Origin: Cacajao melanocephalus
Taxonomy: Eukaryota; Chordata; Mammalia; Primates; Pitheciidae
Assembly (NCBI GenBank): GCA_963573385.1
Contig: CAUYLG010039291.1
Span: 1 to 64,000, forward strand
Length of the DNA stretch: 64,000 bases
Direction: 5' to 3'
Numbering within the stretch: position 1 is the first letter of the stretch; each line of letters begins with the position of its first letter. Below, in pieces: positions 1-12,141 of the stretch. The notes under the pieces were generated by a model, which was not told the origin of the DNA, did no database searches, and worked only from the letters and a program-made list of their open reading frames with translations. A program made the position numbers and the translations under genes.

Positions 1-1170
1 CCTTTATTTCAACCCTAGTGAATCTAGCGATTATGTGTCTAGGAGTTGCTCTACTTGAGGAATATCTTTGTGGTGTTCTCTGGATTACCTGGAGTTGAGT
101 ATTGTCCTGGCTTACTAGGTTAGGAAAGTTTTCCTGAATAATATCCTGAAAAATATTTTCCAACTTGGATTCATTCTCTTCATGACATTCAGGTACACCT
201 ATCAGACGTAAATTAGGTCTTTTCACATAGTCCCATATTTCCTGGAGACTTTGCTCATTCCTTTTTACTCTTTTTTCTCGAATCTTGTCTTCTCGTTTCA
301 TTTCATTAAATAGGTCTTTAACCTCTGATATCCTTTCTTCTGCTTGATCAATTTGATGTTAAAACCTGTGTATACTTTGCGAAGTTCTCGTATTGTGTTC
401 TTCAGTTCCATTAATTCACTTATATTCATTTCTAAATTGTCTATTCTCATTAGGATTTTATCAAACCTTTTTTCAAGGTTCTTAGTTTCTTCACAATGGG
501 CTAGAACATGTTCTTTTAGCTCACAAAAGTTCCTTATTATCTACCTTCTGAAGCCTAATTCTGTTATTGGAACGCACTCATTCTCCATCAGGCCTTGTTT
601 CCTTGATGGTGAAGAACTATGATCCCCTGTAGAAGGAGAAGCATTCTGATTCTGAGTATTCTCAGCTTTTTTACACTGGTGTCTTCCCGTCATTGTAAAT
701 TTATCCACCTGTTGTCTCTGTAATTGCCAACTTTCAAATTAGGTCTCTGAGTGGACGTCCAACTTGTTGATTCCCAAAGCCAAAATCTGAGCAACCCACT
801 GTGCCGGCTAAAACAGCGGCATTAAAATTCGTGGTGCTTTTCTGCTCGGGAATCTGCGGTCTGGTTTCCCTCTTGAATCCTTTTTTCAATCAGGTAAATG
901 GGCAACTCTGCCTTCCCGGAGCTCCAAACGTCGAACAAAAGGGGACCTAGTCCCACTTACTCTGCACCGAGAACTGCCTCGCTAAAGCGCCGGCAAAACC
1001 GCCACACCAGCCACAAGAGTCACGCTGGCGACCTGTGGGGCTCCTCCGCTGGAATCTCCTAGTCCGTGAACAACAAAAATTCGTCTGAAAGTGTGGCGTC
1101 CTCTCGTTCTGTACACTTTCTCTGGGAGCTACAATCCTGAGCTGCTAGTAGTCGGCCATCTTGGATCTCT
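1..1170 (-). mobile_element. L1 LINE, 5' UTR and start of ORF1, antisense; runs off the window
   Basis: Read on the minus strand, the right edge (near 1170) begins with the L1 5' end, including the CCAAGATGGCCG-type start. A GC-richer, CpG-containing 5' UTR follows, and then an ORF1 start codon at 693-691. The ORF1 frame is opened by MTGRHQCKKAENTQNQ-like residues, typical of primate L1 ORF1, but soon meets an in-frame stop. The downstream coiled-coil part can still be followed with shifts to base 1. The element is therefore a decayed copy whose ORF2 and 3' end lie outside the window. The subfamily was not determined. Confidence 0.85.
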
Positions 1171-1261
1171 CCCTCTGTTTTCTTTTTAACTGTCTGCTAC
1201 TGTATCTCACAAAGCTTACAGATTGGCAAATTCTTTTTTTTTAATAATTTTTTTTTGGTGG

Positions 1262-1556
1262 TGGGTCTGGACACAGTGGCTCACACCTGTAATCCTAGCA
1301 CTTTGCTAGGCCAAGTCAGGAAGCTCACTTAAGGCCAGGTGTTCAAGATCACCCTGGGCAATATAAGCAAGACCATGACTCTACAGATAAATTTAAAAAT
1401 TAGCTAGGCATGGTGGTGACACCTGTAGTCCCGGCTACTCAGGAGGCTAAGGTGGGAAGATCACTTCAGCCCAGTTCAGGCTACAGTGAGTGATGACCAT
1501 GCCACTGCACTCTAGTCTGGGTGACAGAGTAAGACTCTGCCTCAAAATTATTTTTA
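1262..1556 (+). mobile_element. Old Alu (AluJ-like), sense
   Basis: The sequence has the Alu two-arm layout: a left arm with 'ggctcacacctgtaatcc', a mid A-rich linker, a right arm with 'gccactgcactctag', and an A-rich tail. Heavy divergence from the Alu consensus suggests the old J type. Confidence 0.8.
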
Positions 1557-2734
1557 AAAAAAATTCACCATCTTTACTATTTTTTAAGTGTACATTTCAG
1601 TGATAAATACATTTATATCCATTTTTACCTTTATACCCCCTCCCTCAACAGAATTTGGTTCTTTTTTATAATTTCTATCTCTTTGTTGATATTTTCTATT
1701 TGGTGAGGCATTGTACTCATACTTTCTTTTAGTTATTCATATATGGTAATAATTATTAGACAGAGACTTTTTTAAAAATGCCCTGAACCAATAAGTCTCT
1801 GAATCTTTGACAAGGGATTCTGTGTGCATGCAGGGACACACATTTGACATTCAGCCAGCCAGTTGACAGCTCTTCCTTAGCCTTTACTTTCTTCTTTCAC
1901 AGAGCCTCAAAGTCATCCATAGGGCCTTCTTTGGTCTTTCCTGAGCATGTACACAGCCCTATGTATGTACACATGTCTATACACGTACATGGTCTTCTAG
2001 ATTCCCAGAAATATGTTAGAACTTTTAAAAGCCCCTCTGGATATCTTATTCCCAGCTTTTCCTTTTAAGCTTTTTGGTTAGCCTCTTAGCTGCCTCAACA
2101 GTTATCCTTGGGTAGCTACAAAGTTAGACAATTATATTGAATTGTTTTTGACAAATGCTCCATGGAAAAGGCTTTTTATACTGAATGAGCTCTGAGACAG
2201 GTCAAATAAAGACAATCTTGTAAGTGGAGTCTTCCAAAGAACCACCAGACAGGCCAAATCGTGACAATGCACAAATCTGACAAAGCACAGCTTTGAAGGA
2301 ACTCCAAAGTCATTCTGTCCATGCCAGTGGCTGCCAGGCTCCTGCTTCTCACCGTGATTTACTTAATTAGCCTATGAGGATTTTTAGGCTGGGAGGGAGA
2401 AACACAGATGAAAACTGACGAAAGTATGAAAGTTTTCTCTGATGCTCACACAATAGAGTTGGGTGGATTAGGGTGGGAGAATTTCCATTAGCTCCAAGAT
2501 TTGATTAAGTTAATGGTCAAAGAGATTTCATCACAAAAACCGAAAAGTGTTTCTGAAGTAGAAAGTTAGTTTCATTAGATCTCACAAGATAGAAAACTCC
2601 TTGGCAATGGTCTGCTTATTCTCTCAGGAAATTTTTGTACAAATTTATTTAAGTCTGTACACTCACCCTAGAACACCCTTGGGTTTATTCTTGGGCCTAT
2701 AAAATAGGAAGAAATGTAAGAGACTGTTGGCTAA
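1557..2734. other. Intergenic, no feature recognised
   Basis: AT-rich unique-looking sequence between the Alu and the ERV. Short open frames here have no recognisable protein features. No promoter-like CpG cluster was seen. Confidence 0.5.
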
Positions 2735-3287
2735 TGAGAGAATGTGTTCTCTTTCCAGGTCCATGAGCGGGCATAGTTTTAAGGGCAAGAATTTCCCAGC
2801 GCCATACCCCCCTCCCATCTCTCTCCATCCAGGAGATTCAACAGTTTATGTTTGAATTTTGCTGGCACGGGAAGAAACTAAAGGTCAATCACTCCAGCGG
2901 AAGTTCTAAGGAACTCCTTTCATTGGCCAAAGGAACTTGGTGGGAATTTCTCCCAGGATAATTTCCCCTGCTCCTTCACCCATGCCAGCTTTCTGGAATC
3001 CCCTCCCAGACAGTGGGAGCTCCCTTTCCCCTCTGGGATTTCCCCTCTGATATCCCCTTCCATACTCTTTGTGGAAGCCTTTCTCTTCTCCTTTCCTTCT
3101 CTTTTCTCTACCTAAATAAAATCACCTTTCTGCAACACTTCTTGGGTCCGATATTTACTTTTACGAGCATACAGTGCACCTGCAGTGGCCCCACCGCTTA
3201 TTCTTTAAGAGGTTGGAGGCCAAGAACTCACAGCCTTTTCCCAGGGGAGCTGTGCCTCGCCAGCACCCAAGAAAAAACCCAGTTACA
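2735..3287 (+). repeat. 5' LTR of the ERV
   Basis: Starts TGAGAGAATG and ends AGTTACA, directly before the primer-binding site. It holds a poly(A) signal AATAAA at 3115-3120, followed by a U5-like stretch shared with the 3' LTR. It lacks two short blocks (about 6 and 9 bases) present in the 3' LTR. Confidence 0.85.
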
Positions 3288-3291
3288 GAAT

Positions 3292-3309
3292 TGGCACCCA
3301 ACATGGGGC
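3292..3309 (+). other. ERV primer-binding site, lysine-tRNA-like
   Basis: Four bases past the 5' LTR is an 18-base site, TGGCACCCAACATGGGGC. It matches the tRNA-Lys1,2 primer site (TGGCGCCCAACGTGGGGC) except for two changes, each explicable as CpG decay. Confidence 0.7.
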
Positions 3310-4615
3310 AAAGGAGTGAAGTGTAAGAAAGAACAGTCACTTTGGAGGGGTAAGTGAAAATATTGGACCCTTCTCACTTGCTTTCTGTCCTGTCTCTTTA
3401 AGAACACATAAAACAGTCGCAGGAGGCAGGGCTGCGGGGAACTGGAGCAGTGCTGAGCTGCAGTGGCATGGGCCAGCCAGAACTAAAAGCACACCTTTTC
3501 TTCCAAGCAGTATCTTTCTCTCTCTTTCTCTCTCTCTCTCCCTCTCTCAGCTGCTTCTCTGGGCAAAAAACCTGTGGGAGGTGGAACAAGCAAATGCTCT
3601 CTGTTTGTACCGGGGCAGAATCAGGTGTACACAGGTGTGAACAGGTGTTGGGCTCCTGAACAGGCGGGTGGAGTGGGCGCACTCCCCCACCCCCAGGCCT
3701 TTTCGCTCCTTGCTGGCTGGAATGGCAATTAGGGCCACCCAAAGCCCAGCCCTGCAGTTAGCAGCAGCTGGGCAGGGAGAACCACTGTGGGGCTGGGCAA
3801 GGTGCATTCCGGCCGGGCGCGGAGGCTCTAAGCAAAGCAGCAGCAATAAGAAAGCCCTGTGGGGAAAATGCTTTTGCTGGTTCGCTTGCTCACTGGCCAG
3901 CACACATTCGGGTCCCTAGTTGGGGGCAGCATGAAACCACAAAATGTGGCTGTTAAAAAAACCGCAGTCAGGAAGAGAACAAGGCCTTCCCCCAGGGTTC
4001 TCACAGGCCAGCCACAGGTCCCTGGGTGGGCAGCGGCTGGGGGAGTGGTCCAGGGTGCACACATGGTACCGGCAACACGGCGGCCGCAGGTCCCTGAGCG
4101 GGGCGTGGCAAAGTTTTTCCTCCGGTGGGAGGCAGGAGGTTAAAAAGGCATTCAAATGGGTGGGGCGGCCCAGCCTGCTTCTTTGAACTGTGTGCTCTAA
4201 TGACCCCTCCCTAGAAGCTTACCCTTCTAGGGCAGTTTTATAAATTGGCCTGCAAATTGGACCTTTGCTGGAAATATTGGTACTCATCTCCTGAGCCTCA
4301 CTGGCCTTGTTGGCACTCGTTGGTATGTTTACCACCCCAACCCAACAGCTTATTTCGTTCTATGCCTCCATGGTGGTCACTGGAGGTCATGAGAGGCTGT
4401 GGGCATGAGTCCATGATGCTGGTAGGTCGTGATTGGAATCCAGTACATGGAGCCCTCTAATAAGATGGATCATGCATCTTGGGCACATGAAATTTTGGGG
4501 TACTGACTGAAAAACGTTTCATTTCAGTACCCGTTTTACCTGGGGAAGGTCTTAGGTCAAAGCGGCTGTAATTTTTTTAACCAGGGATGCAGGCATCCCT
4601 TATATTCAATTTCAG
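3310..4615 (+). other. ERV leader region
   Basis: Untranslated leader between the primer-binding site and gag. It is GC-rich, with a CT-repeat tract at about 3519-3548. Several short open frames on both strands overlap here and look like chance frames in GC-rich DNA. Confidence 0.6.
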
Positions 4616-6240
4616 ATGGGTGCTTCTATTCCCAAGCTCAAGTCTCCATTAAAATGTATACTGGAAAATTGGGACCAATTTGATACATAACTTTTAAAGA
4701 AGCAGCTCATCTTTCTCTGCCAGAGTGGCCGAAATACCCCCTGCTGAGTGGAAAAACCTGGCCTCCAAAGGGAAGTATAAATTATAATACCATTCTACAA
4801 TTAAACCTGCATTGTAAAAGTGAGAATAAATGGTTTGAGGTCCCCTATGTGCAACTATTCTTTTCCCTAAGGAATAAGCCTCAGCTCTGTCAGGCCTGTG
4901 CCCCATACCCTGTTCAGCCCTCCTCAGGACTACCTCCACATGTGGGACTCCCTGTGGCAGCTATCTCCACCAATGCCAACCAGGGCTCCTCAGCTCCTGT
5001 ACACCAACAGGAGCCAGGAAGGGCCAAAACAGCCAGGGCATCTCGGGCTACCCAGATGCCCAAACTGCCTCCTACAGGCAGTGGGAGGAGAATTTGGCCC
5101 AACTAAGGTGCATACTCCCTTCTCACTTCCTGACTTAAGGTAAATTAAGGTAGACTTAGGAAAATTTTCAGATAACCCAGACAAGTACATAAATGTTCTT
5201 CAGGGCCTGGGTCAGTCCTTCAAATTAAGTTGGAATGATGTCATGCTTTTGCTTAATCAAACCTTAACCAGCAATGAAAAAGAGGCTGCTCTAGCAGAAG
5301 CTCAAGAGTTTGGGAACACTTGATACCTTAGTCAGGTACATAACCTGTTGACGCCAGAGGAAAAGGATAGCTGTCCCACAGGTACACAGGCAGTCCCTGG
5401 CACGGACCCTCACTGAGATCCGGATTCAGAACAGGGGGACTGGAGCTGTAAGCATTTCCTGACCTGTATACTTGAGGGATTAAGGCGAATTAGGAAAAAG
5501 CCAATGAACTATGCAATGTTATCCACCATAACTCAAAGAAGAGAAGAAAACCCAACAGCTTTCCATGAGCAATTGCAAAAGTCTTTAAGAAAGTACACTC
5601 CTCTGTCACCAGACTCTATTGAGGGTTAGTTAATACTAAAGGACAAGTTTATTAGTCAGCAGCAGATATCAGGAGGAAGCTTTAGAAGCTGGCCTTGGGA
5701 CCAAAACAGAGTCTAGAATCATTGCTGAACCAGGCAACCTCGGTGTTTTATAATAAAGACCAAGAGGAACAGGCTGAAAGGATCAGGAGAGATCAAAGAA
5801 AGGCTGCTGCCTTTGTTATGGCCTTCAGGCAAGCAGACCCCAGGGGTTCAAATGAGGGAAAGGCTCGGGTTATCCACCAGGCTGGCAAAGCTTGTTACCA
5901 CTGCAGTCTAAAGGTAACATGTTATAACATGTCTGTGGATATGTTATAAAAAACTGTCCCCAGAGGAATAAACCACCACCTCATCCATGCCCACTGTGCC
6001 AAGGGAATCACTGGAAAGCACACTGTCCCTGGAAACCAAAGTCCCCTGGGCCTGAGGTGTCTAACCAAATAACCCAATGGCAGGACTGAGGATGCCTGGA
6101 ACAAGTGCCAGCATGAGCCATCACCCTCACGTAAAGCTAGCCATAAAGGTCCAGGAAGCCAGTCTTCTCCTGGGTGCTGGCATGGCCTTCTCAGTATTTC
6201 TCTCCTGTCCTGGAAACTTGGTGCTGGTATTTAGAAAATT
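4616..6240 (+). pseudogene. Broken ERV gag with the beginning of protease
   Basis: A start codon at 4616 in a gammaretroviral MGA-type matrix context is followed by recognisable gag in pieces. A capsid segment with the gammaretrovirus-type conserved helix lies around 5470-5630. A cysteine-histidine zinc-knuckle region lies around 5890-6010, and a protease active-site-like stretch around 6160-6210. The frame is interrupted by many stop codons and shifts, for example soon after 4680, near 5320, near 5630 and near 5950. No intact product is possible. Confidence 0.75.
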
Positions 6241-6244
6241 GCTA

Positions 6245-6824
6245 CCTCTATTCAGTTACTATAACCTATCTCAGAAGTTAATTAATAACAAAGCAAGGTT
6301 GCTAATTCTCTCTGCAAAAAGCAGCCCTCTCTGCAAATCAACTTAACTTTTTAGCTGCCATAGCTTTAAAAATAAAAGGGCCCTGAATCTACTAACAACA
6401 GAGAGGAGGGTAACTTGTTTCTTTCTAGGAAAAATGCTGCTATTTAGTAAACCAGTTAAGTGTTATTTTAAACATAGAACTCAGGAATCAATCAAACACA
6501 GGGCTAAAGGCCTTTAAGAACCTGGCTCTGTTCTCTTCTAGGCTTGTTTATAACTCTGGGCCTCTCATCTTTAACCACCTGGTCATATTCATTTCTTGTA
6601 AAACCATAAGGTCACAATTAATCCTGCCACTGGAACCCCGGATGTCCTTGGCTCGTAAGCTCTATTGTGAACCTGTAAATCAACCCGCACCCCTAAAAGA
6701 CTCCCCTGTAGAGGAAACCTCAACTGCAGGGCCCCTTCTATGCCCCATTTCAGCAGGAAGTAGTTAAAGAGGATCAATGCCCCTATTCCAACAGAAGTTA
6801 AATTTTCCTGTTCAGAGTGGGGAA
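6245..6824 (+). pseudogene. Remnant of ERV env transmembrane subunit and 3' untranslated end
   Basis: Just after the protease scrap, the sequence changes to the C-terminal part of env. A region resembling the conserved immunosuppressive-domain segment lies at about 6355-6410. Adjacent cysteine codons lie near 6435, and a hydrophobic anchor-like segment near 6530-6600. It is frameshifted and stop-ridden, and there is no surface subunit. A short purine-rich run (about 6812-6824) abuts the 3' LTR and fits a polypurine tract. Confidence 0.6.
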
Positions 6825-7393
6825 TGACGGAATGTGTTCTCTTTCCGGGTCCATGAAGGGGCGTAGTTTTAAGGGCAAGAATTTACCAGTGCCATGCCCA
6901 CCTCCCATCTCTCTCCATCTGGGCGATTCAATGGTTTATGTTTGAATTTCGTGGGCTAGGGAAAAAACTAAAGGTCAGTCACTCCAGCAGAAGTTCTAAG
7001 GAACTCCTTTCATTGGCCAAAGGAACTTGGGAAGGTGGGAATTTCTCCCAGGATAAATTCCCCTGTTCCTTTACCCATGCTGGATTTCCAGCTTTCTGGA
7101 ATCCCCTCCCACATGGTGGGAGCTCCCTTTCCCCTCTGGAATTTCCCCTCTGATATCCCCTTCCACACTCTTCTTGGAAGCCTTTCTCTTCTTCTCCTTT
7201 CCTTCTCTTTTCTCTACCTAAATAAAATCACCTTTCTGCAACACTTCTTGGGTCCGATATTTGCTTTTACGAGCATATGGTGCACCTGCAGTGGCCCCAC
7301 CGCTTATTCTTTAAGAGGTTGGAGGCCAAGAACTTACGGCCTTCTCCCGGGGGAGCTGTGCCTCGCCAGCACCCAAGAAAAAACCCAGTTACA
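6825..7393 (+). repeat. 3' LTR of the ERV
   Basis: Starts TGACGGAATG and ends AGTTACA. It has a poly(A) signal AATAAA at 7221-7226 and is similar to 2735-3287 throughout. Confidence 0.85.
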
Positions 7394-10300
7394 CTATTTT
7401 GCCAAATCAGCATAGTGTTAAAAGTCATGGGAAGGAGGACTTGCAGGTAGTCATGAGTTTCTCTTCCCCATCTAGAGATGGAGACTGTTCTGCTAAGCGA
7501 AGGTCAATATGCAGTTATAGAAATGAGAACCCAAATCTGAAAAGCTAACACTCCATGGATGAGACTGGTTGGAGCAATTTAGCATCAACAGAGCATCAAG
7601 TGCCAACCCCACACATAATGCCTACAGAGACCCTCCTGGCTGATCAGCTCTGTGAAGCCGAGGAACTGGCTGGTTTTTCCCATTCCCCCACTTCGGGTTT
7701 ATCTGACTGCTTTGCTTTCTATCTCCTCAGCACCTTTCCATGCTTTTATCTGGGCACCTCAAACACTTTAATGCTCTTGCTTGTTTTGTTAAGGCCCTTG
7801 GAAAAATGGACAGGCTTTATCTTTTCACTGTATTCCCAACTCCAAACACAGTACATATAGTATTTGATTAAACTTCCTCTCTCCTGAACTCCTGCTTAGC
7901 ATTCCCAACCACTACTGTCTACCTCCATAGACGTCCAGCAAGTGCTTCAAACTCAACATGTTAAAAACCAGACCTGTTACTTCTTTCTCCTCCTCTCTCT
8001 CCTCTACTTGGCCATGACTCTGCTGTTGTAGCCATCTGTGTGTCTGCAGGGCCTGCTCTGTATTGGGCTCACTGTAAGTATTTATTGAAAGTGGAATGAG
8101 TAGAGAAGTGAGGAAAGGAAGGACAGGAAAAAAAAAAGAGAAAAAAAAACCAGTAAAATAAAGTCATGAAGGCCAGAAAGAGGAAAAAGGAGAAGAAGAA
8201 GGTGGCTAAGAGTAAGAAGACTATTTTAGGTTGGTTCTTCCCAACCCAGGAGTGGTAGAAAGAATGTAGAACCCTCCAAACAAGAGCTAGATAGAAAAGT
8301 ACAATTCTTCATCTCATTCCTCTTCCCTTCCAGTGTTTTCTTAACTGCATGGAGTTTGGGTTAGACCCTGAATGTTTTGTGGGTGTGATGAGAGAAAGGA
8401 CTTATCGGCACACTTCCACCCTTTTCAGCCACTCCTGCAGATAATAGTGGCTGAGTCCTTTTGCACTATGAAGTATGACTGTATAGTAGTGAACAAAGTA
8501 AAAAGTGTGATCAGACGCCTCATTCCTAACCTCATAGTTCTTGAGATGAGGCTCTGAAATGAGCCTGGGACTGAGGTTCATTTGTCTTTCCCATGGGGAA
8601 CAATCCCCATTTTGCTTTAGGTAGGTAAAGGGACAAGCCCTGGCTTGCTCTTCTGGTCCTTGACTTTTTACAATCTTGTAACTTACTGTATGTTCTGTAT
8701 GTTTTCTTTTTGGGGTTTTGTTGTGAGCTTATTTTAACTTTGATGCTCTAATCTCCTTGAGTGATGACATGTCATAACTGTAACCCCAAGACATTTTTAG
8801 ATAAAGGCAAGATGCAGGCACTCCTTGATTTTATTTGTGAGAGGAGCTTTCTAGCCCACAGAGAAAACTATAAGAAATATTCTGTCATTGTAAGGAACTT
8901 GGCATGCTGATGTTTGGTAGTTTTAAAGGGCACTTAGATCTATAAAAGGAGCATTTTCCAGAGAAATTATTTTTTTCAACACTTATTCTGAAAAGAAGCT
9001 TAGAGGACTCCTGTGATTTTTTTAAACACTGTGAAAGCACCTGCTAGTCTTAAGGTAGCTGTCCTCACATGCTATCAATTTATATACCAGAGCTTCTGAT
9101 ATCCCCTGGGAGAAGCTTTTCTATAGGAATGAAGAGTTTTCCTAAAATGTAAATGGAGAAGAGTTTGTGAACTAACTCCCTCAGTCAGCGTGTAAAGCAG
9201 GTTATGAAAACCAACACAGGAGGTCTCTTCCTGCTGAAACCCTCTGATGTCCCAGAGACTTGAGGCATATTCTTTTTTGCAATCTTTAAGCAAAACAGTA
9301 CAAGAACTCATAGAAACAAATTATTTACACTGTTCACTCTATCAAGAGCTTTCTTTAGATTTCTAGTCTAAATGAATATTAAAAGTTATTATAACAGCTA
9401 TTGCCTTCAGGCATGGTGCTCACAAGAAATATGGCAACAGTATAGTTTAGGACACAACAACCCCATAAAACTCAAAGGAGTGTCCTAAAACTTTGGAGTT
9501 CAAAGGCAAGAATTATTTTTATGTAAAAAGAACACATCCTTTCTTAATAAAGCAAATGACACCCACCACACAGCAAATAGAATGAGCATAGAGCCCACTT
9601 TCACATGGGTCCTGATGGTCCGCAAATCATGCCTGCCCCACAGATAAACCCTGTAGTCCATTGCCAGTGCTGATATTTGTGCAGCTCTATTTACCTAAAC
9701 ATTTCTGAGAACTCTGCCCTGTAGAAAGCAGCTAACAGCATTTTATCAGAGAGCAGACTCAACTTGGCCTCAGAATGGGAAGCCTGTTGCTATCTCAAAG
9801 ACCCTTTCAGCTACTCCTGAATGCACAGGTCATGATTTATTATCAGGTAAGAATGTGTTCAGAAAAGAAGGATAATTTTGCATATTTACCAATTTAAAAC
9901 AAGACTTGTGATATGGTGAATGGAAATCTCTAAATAATCACAAAGATGACTGATAGAGGAGGTTACTCTGAGAGCTCCTGTGAGCTTCATGCAGAGAAGT
10001 ATGACATAGGAGAAAATCTGAACTAACCAATGTCCAGAGTTTACTTTCTGAGTTTCTGTTTTGTAGCAGCTGAATCTCAGGTAACACCCACATTGCTTTT
10101 TTGTAGCCCCAGGAGGCACTGTTTTACTGAATAGCTAATTGTCATCATGACTGTAGGTGTACAAATAGGTATTAAAGTGTTTAATGATAATTTCATTTTC
10201 TTAGAGCTCTATGTAATTCTCCATAATCTTATTGTTTTAATATTTACATGAAGAAAAGCTCATTAAGCCTAGGGTAAACATCAATCTAATCCTTCCCTTT

Positions 10301-11299
10301 GATTTAGTAAAGTGCTTTGATTTGGTAAAGTTAGCATTATGAAGAGACTGTGCTAGTGGTCATTTTGATATCATCTGGTTTAACATGTTGGTAAACCCAT
10401 CCCATTACAACTTTGAGCTGCCTTTGATGTTTTTCTGGACTTTAGAATTCAGCAGTTATATTTATGGATTGTGTTTGTGTGACAAGGTTTTTGGTTGCGG
10501 TTTCATTTTGTTTTTGTTTTTGAGATAAGGTCTCACTGTTGCCTAGGCTGACGTGCAGTTTTGGTTGTTTTAAAACATCTTTGAGTATATCTGCTTTCTC
10601 TTCTTCCAACAAATAATCAACACTCCCTATATGTTGTTATATTTAATGGTGAATAAGTGGATTTGTCTCTTATCCAGTGCTCATAGTTACAGGTTCAACA
10701 AAGTTCACTCTAAGACTAAAACACAGTCATTAGAGGTTTTTTCTTTAGTCTTGAGTATTTATTAGAAGCCACCACTACTGCTTCTTCTTTATGAATGAAG
10801 ACAGGTGAGAACAGTTGTCTTCCTCTCCTTTCATAGTGTTAGTCATTTCTGAGATGCCTCCCTGAGGAATGTAGAGGGAGGAGCAGGGGAAGAAATCTGC
10901 TGTCAGACCCACTCCAGGTTGAGTATACTAGACCTTTTGAGACAACTGTGCTAGAGCAGGACTTACACATCCTGTCCTGAGTCTAATGCTGATTCAGAGC
11001 ATGACTCAGTGATCCCTAATATGGAGGCCAAAGGTAGAATGGCCCATGGCAGGTCTTCCCTGAAACATTGTATTAGAATCTTTCACTATAATGTTGACAC
11101 ATCTTCTAACTGCCAAAGACATGTGGAAGATTGGCTATCCTAGAAATTTTAGGCCTGGGCAAATCTTTTGCCCAAAAACTTGGCCTTAAATCCTTATCTT
11201 GATGTCACTTAACTTAAGCCATTGGTTAATGGCATAAAAAAAATGTGCATCCTCTTTCCGAAATAGGACTAATTATAAAGAAGATAAAATCAATCAGTA
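7394..11299. other. Intergenic, mostly unassigned; weak L2 trace near 7880-8000
   Basis: AT-rich DNA. Around 7880-8000 the plus strand resembles the L2 internal segment found more clearly at 40790-41115. A purine-rich run lies at 8100-8220. No gene is supported: the open frames are short and lack splice context. Confidence 0.45.
10490..10555 (-). mobile_element. Alu 5'-end fragment, antisense
   Basis: A T-rich run followed by 'gagataaggtctcactgttg' and a degraded 'cctaggctgacgtgcag' matches the 3' end of the Alu right arm read in reverse. Only about 60 bases remain. Confidence 0.6.
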
Positions 11300-11672
11300 A
11301 TGTGAAAGAATAATTATTATGGAAACGGTATGAATTTAGGAAACCAAACACTAACAAATTAAAAATAAATTAGAAACTCATTCAATTGTGATGGTAGATA
11401 TGTATCATTACGCATTTGTCAAAACCCATAGAATGTTCAACACAAAGAGTGAGCCCTAGTGTAAATTATGGACTTTAGTTAATAATAATATATCAATATT
11501 GGCTCACCAATTGTTTGCAATTGTACCACAGTAATGATGCTAGTTGCTAATAGTAGGAAAAACTATGTTTGGGGTAGAGATAAAGGGGTACATGGGAACT
11601 CTTCATACTTTCTGCTCAATTTTTCTGTAAACCTTAAACTACTGTAGAAAATAAAGTCTATTAACAAAACAA
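11300..11672 (+). mobile_element. Ancient L1 (L1ME-type) 3' end
   Basis: The run 'ttagttaataataatatatc' followed by 'ataaaggggtacatgggaac' and 'aataaagtctatta' is the 3' untranslated end common to old mammalian L1 copies. The same ending recurs at 41700-42015 in this window. Confidence 0.65.
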
Positions 11673-12141
11673 AGAGAAAAACAATTTATATATAAAATAT
11701 GTATCTGACATATATTATTGTAGCTGCCTCAAAAAGCCTAAATTAAAAAAAGGAATAAATCTTGAGACATTTTAAAAATACTTTATTTTAAATATGGAAG
11801 AATAATGCACATACAGGGAGGTATTTAAGTCATAAACATAGAGTTTTATGAATAATCACAAAGTGGACATACCCATGTAACTCACCACTTAGGGCAAGAA
11901 ATAAAATGTTATCAGCACCTCAGAAGCCCACTTTTTAGAAGCATCTAACACCATTAATTTTGTCTGCTTTTGAAATTAATAAAACAGAATCATATAGTGT
12001 GTACTATTTTTGTGTCTGGCTTCTTTTGCTTCACATTATATTTCTGAGATTCATTCATGTTGTCGTGTGTAATTTATTTTTGTTGCTGTGAAGTTTTCTA
12101 CAGTATGAATATATTACATTAAATTTATTATTTATTCTATA

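Larger units (their letters stand above)
2735..7393 (+). mobile_element. Class I (gammaretrovirus-like) endogenous retrovirus provirus, internally deleted
   Basis: Two similar LTRs (2735-3287 and 6825-7393), both starting TG and ending TTACA, bound an internal region of 3.5 kb. That is much shorter than the 7-8 kb usual for a complete ERV. In order the interior holds a primer-binding site, a leader, a broken gag, a scrap of protease and then the end of env; pol and the env surface unit are missing. The 4-base flanks, ctaa at 2731-2734 and ctat at 7394-7397, are a near-match target duplication. By eye the LTRs differ at around 6-7% of aligned bases plus indels, so this is not a recent insertion. 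The gag type points to ERV1; I could not name the family. Confidence 0.85.

Noticed and set aside
3811..3835. Alu-like start 'ggccgggcgcggaggctc' within the ERV leader
   Set aside because: The match stops after about 18 bases and no Alu body follows, so coincidence is more likely.
3398..4186. Several overlapping 70-118 codon frames in the ERV leader
   Set aside because: They occupy five frames at once in GC-rich leader DNA and match no retroviral product.
7035..7415. 126-codon open frame in the 3' LTR
   Set aside because: A matching but shorter frame exists in the 5' LTR. It is untranslated LTR sequence containing a poly(A) signal.
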